NCBI GenBank assembly: GCA_015179125.1
Contig: WHVA01000125.1
Span: 179,974 to 243,973, forward strand
Reading direction: 5' to 3'
Source: Gautieria morchelliformis
Lineage: Eukaryota > Basidiomycota > Agaricomycetes > Gomphales > Gomphaceae
DNA: 64,000 nt
Position numbers and translations under genes: made by a program. Numbering within the stretch: the first letter of the stretch is position 1; each line of letters begins with the position of its first letter. Positions 56,673 to 64,000 of this stretch are shown here, piece after piece. The notes beneath the pieces are model-generated. The model ran no database searches. It saw nothing but the letters and a program-made list of their open reading frames with translations, and was not told where the DNA came from.

Positions 56673-57388
56673 TGTTACGTATCGAGATTTCCACTAAGTC
56701 GGAACTGGAAAGGACAGCAGCTTCAACTTATAGGTTGCGCCCCCGATGAACTATCGTCCTAAGTATTTCGGAACTGAGTCGGAAGTCGGAAAGTACTGAA
56801 CCAAAGGTTTGGTCGGAACTTGGGTCGGAACTGAGGCGGAAGGCGGAAAGACGGAAAGTGGAGAGACTGAGATCTTGCTAGACTCGCTGTGCTAAGAACA
56901 GGAGATGGAGTGAAGGAAATCAAGTATCGAAGGCGATTATCTGATTGCAGAATAAGAGACATACATGACAGCTTTTATACAAAGAGCTGAGACAACAGGT
57001 AATGACATAGTACTAAGCAAATTCCGGGGGAAGCGGAAGTCGAGTAGACAATGCGTGGGAACTAACTATTGGGAACAATGAGACTACAAGGGGGGTTCAG
57101 GGTAAGGTAGAACAATGGCAAAGAACAAGGGGTAGGGAAAACATATCTGACAACGAATTACAAGGGTGACCGGATATGTGGTTTTGATGAACGATGAAAC
57201 GGGTCCGGTGGGTCCGAGTAATAGAGTCGAAAGAACAAGGGAATAGAACAATGGGCGGAATGTCGGAAATATCGGAGGGGCGGAATGTGTTGCGGAAATA
57301 TCGGAGGGGCGGAAGGTGTGGAAATATCGGAGGGGCGGGAGGTGTGGCGGAACTGAGGGTCGGAAGTCAGAAATGAACGGTCGTAACA
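56673..57388 (-). repeat. Element 1, 5' LTR with promoter
   Basis: 716 bp. On the coding strand TATAAAA (56973-56979) lies 33 nt before AATCAGATAAT (56946 down to 56936), the predicted transcript start. I count 17 CGGAA on the plus strand, against about 0.7 expected by chance. Confidence 0.93.
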
Positions 57389-57512
57389 TAAGGGTAAGAT
57401 GCGATGGGGACCGCTAGCCGGTTCCCACGCATAAACTATACAGTGGGTCCCTAAGGGGCCCACTGGGATTATGTAATAACTAATGTACATGTAGATACAC
57501 GGGGTATTTACA
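57389..57512 (-). repeat. Element 2, 3' LTR, split by element 1
   Basis: Ends ...GGTATTTACA at 57512, next to a ten-C run (a G10 purine tract on the coding strand, 57513-57522). Its other end, TGTAAGG, lies at 48356-48362 on the far side of element 1. Joined length is about 126 bp with TGTAA...TTACA ends. Confidence 0.72.
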
Positions 57513-57549
57513 CCCCCCCCCCTCTATAGATAACTATAGGGGTTAACTA

Positions 57550-59600
57550 CTACTCATAGAGGTCGTCCATGAGGGAGTCCTCTAGAGTGGCCGATACGAT
57601 GACGTCGTCGTCGTACGGGGCCGGAGGAGCACGTGACACCTCCGGGGGCACCTCCGCATCATCGGTGGTGATTGGGTGAGGGTGGTTGGCCTCACCACTA
57701 GCGGCGGTCTCCGCTTGGGTGCTGGGGCCCATGTCCTCGCGGAGCATGGCCTCAACGGCCGGGTCCTCCGTTTGAGGAGGGGGCCGGAAGCGCGCCAGCT
57801 CTTGGTCGAGCTGAGCGTGAGTGAGGGGTTGCGGCACCGCGGCCCTCACATGGCTGGTCTCGATGACCTTTTGTTGGCCCTCACGGGCGGCAGCGCTGAA
57901 TGCCGCGCCGGTGATGCTGCGCTGAACGTAATGTTCAATGCGTGCCACTCGCTCGCGAGTGACTCCCGCGTAGCGGGCCAACCATCTTGCGATCTCCGCG
58001 AGTGGGATGTCGGGGCCGGCTCGGCCCTCCACAGGGAATGGGCCCGTGATTGAGAGCCGCAGGGTGGTGCTCTGAGGCGTCAGCACTTCCCTGGCATCGA
58101 CGAGGCTCGACCATTGGTCTGTCGAGCCGAAGAGGTCGAGTAGCCTCGCCCTGAGCGGTGATGCGACCCCTTTGACCCGGGGTGCGAGGGCCTTCAACCA
58201 CATCCAGACGTCCATGTTGTCTAGGTTGAAGGTGCCGTCCGCATTGTCACGGATGGCGGAGGGGATTCCTTCAGGGTTGTGTATCCAACCCTTCAGGATG
58301 GCCACGATGTTGTGTGGGGTACCTACCGCCCACTATCACGAGACAATCCCTTTTGGATTGCGAGCGCGTTGTTCACGCTCGATGCGTTTGAATACCCCGA
58401 TCATCTCGCGTGTACGCACGAGCTGCGGCATTTCTTTTGCCCGCGCTATGAGTTCGACGAAGCTTGGGTCGTCGAGCAGGCAGATGTCATACCATTGAGT
58501 ACGACGCTGTTGGGCCTTTCCTACCGGCCGTGGTAGGAGGCCCATCTCAGAGATCGGTGGGTCTCCGAGTGGTATGATCACTCCCTCCCCCGGGTAGGGA
58601 GGGTGAACTGTCCCCGCCGGTGGAGGCAGGGCCACGCCAGGCCCGATGTACTGGGCCTCAATCTGTGCTACCTGCCGCTGAAGGGCGGGGTCGTTGATGG
58701 TGTGCGACGGTGACGCCGCTAGGTAAGCGCTAATTGCGCTTTCCTTCGCAATGGCTAGCCCATTGACGGTGTGGGGGGAGCCGCGCTTTTTCTTTGGCTA
58801 TTCTTCCAGCCGCTGTGCCCGTTCGGGGTCGTACGTCTTCCAGACGGATGAGTCGGACTCCCATCCATCTGGGATGCCATACGCAGAGTCGGAAGGTGCG
58901 CTCTGCCCTTCCGTTGTTGTTGTTGTCGGGGTCGGCGCCGACAATCGGGACGCTAGCCCCAATGTTGGGTGCGCCGGCAACAGCGCCGTTGCGCGGGGTG
59001 AAGATGGCCCGGCCACTGGGTCCGTGGCTGGGTCATGTCGTGGCCTTTTTGAGGCAGCGTGGACCAGGGTAGCCTGGAGCTGGGCTGCGCTCAGCTATTG
59101 CTCCAGTTCCTTGATCCTTGCGCGCTCGGTTGCGAGCGCGTCGTCGCGGTCCTCGACCGCGCGTTCCAGCTCCTTGACCTCCTTTTTAAGGTCATGGATG
59201 TCCTGGAGGGGCTCCTCCCGTGCGTCATGCACGATGCCCCGCGGGAGCCATCCCCAGGCTGCATCGACGGCGTCGCCAATGTCCTCATCCCACAATTTGA
59301 CCTTGCGGGTGCCGGTCGCGGCCCTAAGGTGCGCGGCGTAGTCCGCGCGCATGTTGAGCAATCGTCCGGGTGGACGATGGCGAGGGCGTCCTCCCAGCCC
59401 ACGATCATCCAGTGCTCCTGGTATATTGGAGCACGGAGAATGTCAGCGGCCCCTTGTCTCGGGCCGATGTCCGCGTTGTGGACGTTGACGGGTCAACGTC
59501 CATCCCATCTTTGGGGGCATCATCTTTGTGGGTAGATGATGGTGGTTGCTTCCAAGAAGCGATGCACCCTCGGAAAGATCCGAGGTGAAAATTTAACCGC
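57550..59600 (-). pseudogene. Element 2 accessory reading frame (sense, after integrase), decayed
   Basis: Pieces in minus-strand order: a coiled coil (HDLKKEVKELERAVEDRDDA, about 59110-59220), a Thr/Pro-rich linker with a basic PKKKRG, IGVFKRIEREQRARNPKG, and the longest open piece 58305-57550 with GWIHNPEGIPSAIRDNADGT, FNLDNMDVWMWLKALAPRV and an acidic end. Stops or shifts occur near 58800 and 58336. It lies between the integrase end (59616) and the LTR, the same place where element 1 carries its antisense gene. I recognise no known domain. Confidence 0.6.
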
Positions 59601-59615
59601 GCCGTGGCCGGCGCG

Positions 59616-62600
59616 TCACGTGGTCTGCACGTGACAGACGCGTCTAGTGGCGTCTGGGGAGGTCGCGTGGCTTGCCCACCCCCGAAGCTCTAGATAGCTA
59701 TCTAGGGCTTCAAGGTCCTTGCAGGACGACATGGGTTCCCATGTCACGTCGCCTAGGGTCCAACGGACCTGGAACTCCAGGTCCGTCGAGTTTATCCATC
59801 GATATGCGATAATCTCGTCGACGAGCCACTCCTCGTCATTATTTGCTCCGAAGTCATAAAATGACTTGGCCTCGCGACGAGGGAACAATTCGTCGTTGTT
59901 AGCCTCGTATCGCCGCACGAGGCTGGAATGGAAGACCGGTGAAATGCGACGGCTTTTCAGTTCGTCGGGAAGATCGAGGGTCACCGTCGAGGCGTCGTTG
60001 TGAGCCTCGACGACGCGGTACGGTCCGATGTACCGCGGGACTAGCTTTCTGGCTCTTCCTTTCGGGAGAGTTAGGTTTTGTGTCGAAAGGTAGATGTGGT
60101 CGTTGGCCGCGTACCTGTCGCTCGCCATACGTTTCTTATTTGCGTGAAACATTTGCGTCACTCGATGCTCTATGATTGCATCATGTGCCGCCATCAGGTT
60201 CCATTTTGCCTGATGTGCGAATCGGGCCACCCCCTTGAACGGGGTGTCCGCGGATATGGGGAGGTCTATCCGCAGCATATAGCCGTGGTTCAGCTTGAAA
60301 GGTGCGAATCCTGTGGTCGCGCTGATGTTGCTGTTGAGGGCAACCTCAACCATTGGGCATTTCACTGCCCAATCCTTCTGATCGTCTCTGATGACCGTGC
60401 GCAATATCTGGCCGATCGAGCGGTTTGCCCGCTCGGTGGCTCCATCCGTTTGTGGATGGAAGGCAGTTGACATGAGGAGCTTAGTCCCCATGAGTCGCTG
60501 GAGTTCATGCCAGAAGATCTACGTGAACTTTGAGTCTCTGTCTGAGACGATGGAGTCGGGAACTCCGTGCAGTTGGATGACCTCTTTCAGAAACAGCCAG
60601 GCTACTCCCTTGGCTGACACGCTCGTCGTGGTTGGCACGAGGTGTACGAGTGACGTTAGTCGGTCGATGACTACCATCAGGTAGTCACAGTCGTTGGATT
60701 TGGGCAGGGGCCCCGTGGGGTCAATGCCAATCGACTGCCACGGCCTATCTGGAATGGGTAGGCTGTGTAGTAGGCCTTTGGGCCGTTGTGGCCCGGTTTT
60801 CGTCATCTGACACCTCGCACACGATGTGCAGAACGCTTCTATGTCTGGGTTCATGCCTGGCCACCAATATGCTCTTCGAACGTAGTTCGAAGTCTTCAGA
60901 TGGCCGTAGTGGCCAACTATCTGATGTGCCCGATCGATGATAATTTCGATCAGCCTCCTTCCCCCTTGAAGAACAGAGCGGGGGACGGCAATGACGTCTC
61001 TCTTGAGCTGATTCTTAGTCCAGATCAGCCCGTCCCGGATCCCGAATCTCGGGTGCGCGTCCGGGTGCGCCATGATCTTTGTGAACATGGTGTCCCTATG
61101 GTACGCGTCTCATAGGACCATAGACAGGTCTACGCCTTGCTCGACGATCCGGCGCAGGGGTGCGCCGTCATTCCTGGGCGATGGCTCTGACATCATCGTC
61201 GTCGTCGCGGGCTCTGGTGAGCCCTCGTTTAATGCGGCAGCTTCCGTTACTCTCGCCTCTGTCTTCTCAGCGAGGCATTTAGAGCGTCTTGTCGCCGCTG
61301 TTCGCAGCTCGACATACCGGTCGGTGGGCAATAACTCACCGTCCGGGTCTAAACGCGCATCCGCGTTCACGAAGACATGGTCCAGGTGATTGTCATCACT
61401 CGTGTCGCTCTCGTAGTAGCGCGACAGGCAGTCCGCTACCTTGTTCTCTACACCGTCTACATGAACGGTGTTGAAATTGAACCGGGATAGAAACTCCCAC
61501 CATCTGACCTGTCGGTCAGATAGGCTCTTTTGGGTCTCGAAGTACTCGAGTCCCTTGTGGTCTGTGACGAGGGTGAACCTTCGCCCAGCAGTTTGTCCTC
61601 CCATTTCATGAGAGCCTCGAGCACCGCGATCGTCTCGTGCTCGTGAGTCCGGTAGTGCTGCTGAGCAATGCTGAACTTCTTTGACAAGAAGCCTGCTGGT
61701 TGACAAGTTTTCCAGTCAGGACCTTGGCCATAGACCGCACCGACGCCGGCTTTTGATCCATCGGTGATCACCCAGATCGGCTCTGGGCACCTTGCGTCTA
61801 CTAGACGCAGGATCGGGCCTTACAGGCCAACGCCTTAATGCATTGCCAGCATTTGTCGAGCAGTGGTGTCCACTCGAATGGACGGTTAGTACGCGCACAG
61901 CCCGATAGTGGGGTGGTATATGTGCTAACATCCGGCATGTAGTGTGCCAAATACTGTACAAGCCCGAGGAAACGCTGGACGTCGTTGAACGTCCATGGCC
62001 TGCGCCACTCGCAGATGCATTGCATCTTATCCTCGTCGGCATGTACCCCTCAGCCATCGATCATATGGCCGAGGCACTCCATTCGGATGGAGTAGAGGTC
62101 CACCTTTTTCTTTCTCAGAAAGAGGTGGTTCTTCCTCAGTCTGTCAAAGACGATGTAGAGGTGCTCTTCATGCTCTTGTATTGAGAGCGAGAATATGAAG
62201 ATGTCGTCCATGTATAGACGAAGCGACCTATGCAGTCGCGGAAAATGGCTGTCATCAGCCATTGGAATGTTGATGGGGTGTTACAGTCCCCCATCTGTAT
62301 CACCTGGCTCCTGAAGGTGCCGAGGATCGTGGCAAAGGCTGTCTTTGCTACGTGATCCGGATGGAATCCGGATCACGCTCATATGCTTCTGACATATCGA
62401 GTTTAGTTCGATATTGGCAGCGAGCCATGTCGCTGCGTATGATATCCTGATCCGGGAAGGGCGTGACGTCCTTCACCGTGTTTTCGTTCTGCTGGCGCAG
62501 ATCGAAGACGGTTCTCAATGTACCATTCTTCTTCGGCACACACAGCATGGGCACTGCCTGCTGCGCTACTGCCGGAATCCACCACTTTGCAGTGGTGTAT

Positions 62601-63250
62601 CGTTCTATCTTTGCCGACAGTTCCTCTCGGAAGTGTTCGGGGCATTTCGGTAGTCGATACCGCATGTGCTTGTTGGGATCGATGAGGTTGATCTCATGGT
62701 TGATCTCCCGCAGTGGCGGGAGTTCTAATGGAATTCCACTGACTAGGTCAGTGATTCTTTCCATCCATTCCTCGCGGAGGCGAGGAAGGTCATCATCCGT
62801 GAGGATGATGGTCGTGGTTGGCTTAGAAGCCATTAGGGGCTGTTGGCGTCTATTAGGTCCCGTGGCGCACGGGCCCGCTTTCCTCTTTCCCATCGCTTTC
62901 ACCGTTAGGTGAGAGCGTCTCTCCCTACGACTGTAGGGTGAGTTCGAGGACGAGTCGTCCCGCAACTCGTCCTCCTGGCTTCAATGAGCCAGGTTCGGCG
63001 TCGGCGCTTGGGTGATCCTGCTCACCCGTGGCCCTTTGTCCTCGTTCTTTGATTCGTCGTCGTCGAATGAGACCTTGCCCATGGGGATCACCTCATTTCC
63101 CCTGCAGATCGTCCCTGGGTTCGAGAAGTCCAGGGCTATGCCGAATCTCCTTAGGAATGGTGTCCCTAAGATCACGTCATAATATTCGACGTTTGCTACG
63201 TTGAAGTATTCGTCGTATGTCCACGACCAAACTTGATGGTCGTGTTCATT
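59616..63250 (-). pseudogene. Element 2 pol, decayed Ty3/gypsy
   Basis: Protease part MILGTPFLRRFGIALDF (about 63125-63175). RT: LCVPKKNGTLRTVFDLRQQN and the catalytic YMDDIFIFS (about 62190-62215). RNase H: HKGLEYFETQKSLSDRQVRW, DGVENKVADCLSRYY. Integrase: HYGHLKTSNYVRRAYWWPGM, CTSCARC, SDRDSKF, STAFHPQTDGATERANRSIG. C-terminal chromodomain-like LEFQVRWTLGDVTWEPMSSC. Breaks include frameshifts near 62300, 62040, 61790 and 61600, and an in-frame TAG directly after SDRDSKFT (about 60520). Confidence 0.85.
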
Positions 63251-63299
63251 CCATAGTTGATCGTGGAATGCTGCCTATGCAGGCTAGCTGCAGTGTGAT

Positions 63300-64000
63300 T
63301 GGTTGCTCCAGGGAGAATGTCTTCATTCCTGTAGCTCGCGTGAATTCGGGGACAGCAGTACCCCTTCGCTGCCGCTATCTAGCAGGCAGTGGGCTTTTAC
63401 GCCGTTTATTTCCCAGTACCCCAATAGGGTATGGTTCTCACTGCGCGGATGCGTTGGCCGCGTCCTGTGTTTGCTTCGGTGGTGATACACCGGCTTGGCC
63501 GCCTTGTCTGGCGTGATCGATGTGCGTGCTGCCATAACCTTCGTGCGGTCCTGTCTTCCAGCGCGAATCTGATCGCGCTGGACCTGTAGGTGGTATTTTC
63601 CACCTCCTCGTCCATTCATAGTATTGGGATGGCTCTGGGTCCCATTCTTCAGTGGGCGCCTCTCCGTTGTCCGGAGTGTCATTGGGTTGGGGATCACCCT
63701 CCCCTCTTCGTCAATTTGTTGAAGAGAGTTTTGACTGAGATCCGTTTCCGGGTCCTCGGCTTCATTGTCGTGCCTCACGGCCGCTGTCCTCATACCGGAC
63801 CTAAGGGGGGGCACTCTGCCTTCTTGTGGCCAGGTTGGCCGCATTCAAAGCATGTGGTGTTGCTTTGGCTGCCGCTGGGCCTGTCGTTGGGCCGGCCCGT
63901 TGTTTCGTCGGTGGGGAGGTCGTGGGACGACCCTGACGCTTGAGGCTGTTTAGCTTCAGGCGGGCATCCAGCTTGTGCTGGGCATGAGGGCGGTAGCCGT
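63300..64000 (-). pseudogene. Element 2 protease start and gag end, cut by the window edge
   Basis: Protease active site GVKAHCLLDSGSEGVLLSP (about 63340-63400). Further right, a CCHC knuckle with CFECGQPGHKKAEC at about 63810-63855, marking the gag end. The remaining gag and the 5' LTR lie beyond 64000. Confidence 0.7.

Larger units (their letters stand above)
48363..57388 (-). mobile_element. Element 1: complete Ty3/gypsy chromovirus-type LTR retrotransposon, TSD TAAGG
   Basis: Bounded by 716-bp LTRs (48363..49078 and 56673..57388) that start TGTTACG and end CGTAACA, with TAAGG at 48358-48362 and again at 57389-57393. By eye the LTRs differ at about 12 bases and two single-base indels, so the insertion is fairly recent. 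Coding strand is minus: gag, -1 frameshift, protease, reverse transcriptase, RNase H, integrase, chromodomain. An antisense gene lies between the chromodomain and the 3' LTR. Purine tract AAGGGAGATAC adjoins the 3' LTR at 49079. Pol carries two single-base frameshifts and two foreign insertions, so the copy is not autonomous. CGGAA is enriched over the whole length. Confidence 0.95.

Overview
This is a 64 kb piece of a filamentous basidiomycete genome, most probably an Agaricomycete. Genes are dense and split by many short introns, mostly 42-67 nt, with GT-AG and a noticeable share of GC-AG borders. Gene families are fungal (Bem3-type RhoGAP, Shr3, Ecl1, Zn2Cys6 factor). The right third is occupied by Ty3/gypsy chromodomain retrotransposons of a type common in Agaricomycetes. 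Genus-level placement (for example Ceratobasidiaceae) would be a guess.

Left part, 1-43.8 kb, is ordinary gene space. In order: splicing factor RED/IK (partial), a PQ-loop protein (ANY1/SLC66A2 type), clathrin heavy chain, Rho3-type GTPase, iron-sulfur L-serine dehydratase, a PIN-like membrane transporter, GDP-mannose transporter, pyruvate carboxylase, a tiny free-standing biotinyl/lipoyl-like protein, Sm protein B, an Ecl1-like zinc protein, a SET-domain methyltransferase, the Shr3 permease chaperone, a PX-PH-RhoGAP protein, a BRCT protein and a Zn2Cys6 transcription factor. Several act in membrane traffic and polarity (clathrin, Rho3, the Bem3-like GAP, Shr3, ANY1-like, GDP-mannose transporter), but the order looks like ordinary synteny, not an operon-like cluster. 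Exon models were built by reading the frame through GT/GC-AG introns, and coordinates of introns are given where they could be fixed.

Middle part, 44.1-48.35 kb, has no recognisable gene. It holds three Helitron-like 3' termini, a 17-bp minisatellite of roughly 55-60 copies, an AT-rich stretch, a 91-bp perfect palindrome and an old LTR related to the young element to its right.

Right part, 48.35-64 kb, is a nest of retrotransposons, all coding on the minus strand. Element 1 (48363-57388) is complete with 716-bp LTRs and a TAAGG target duplication. It sits inside the 3' LTR of element 2, which runs off the right edge. Element 1 has gag, an A-AAA-AAA -1 frameshift site, pol broken by two frameshifts and two smaller insertions with 5-bp duplications, a Tf1-like self-priming signal, and a spliced antisense gene for a coiled-coil Zn2Cys6-type protein. 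The whole element is strongly enriched in the pentamer CGGAA. Element 2 has a decayed gag-pol and a decayed coiled-coil accessory reading frame in sense orientation.

The most interesting observations are: the antisense zinc-cluster gene together with the CGGAA enrichment; the self-priming signal conserved with identical spacing in an old relative; and the free-standing biotinyl-like domain next to pyruvate carboxylase, which shares the intron position of the parent domain but has lost the M-K-M context.
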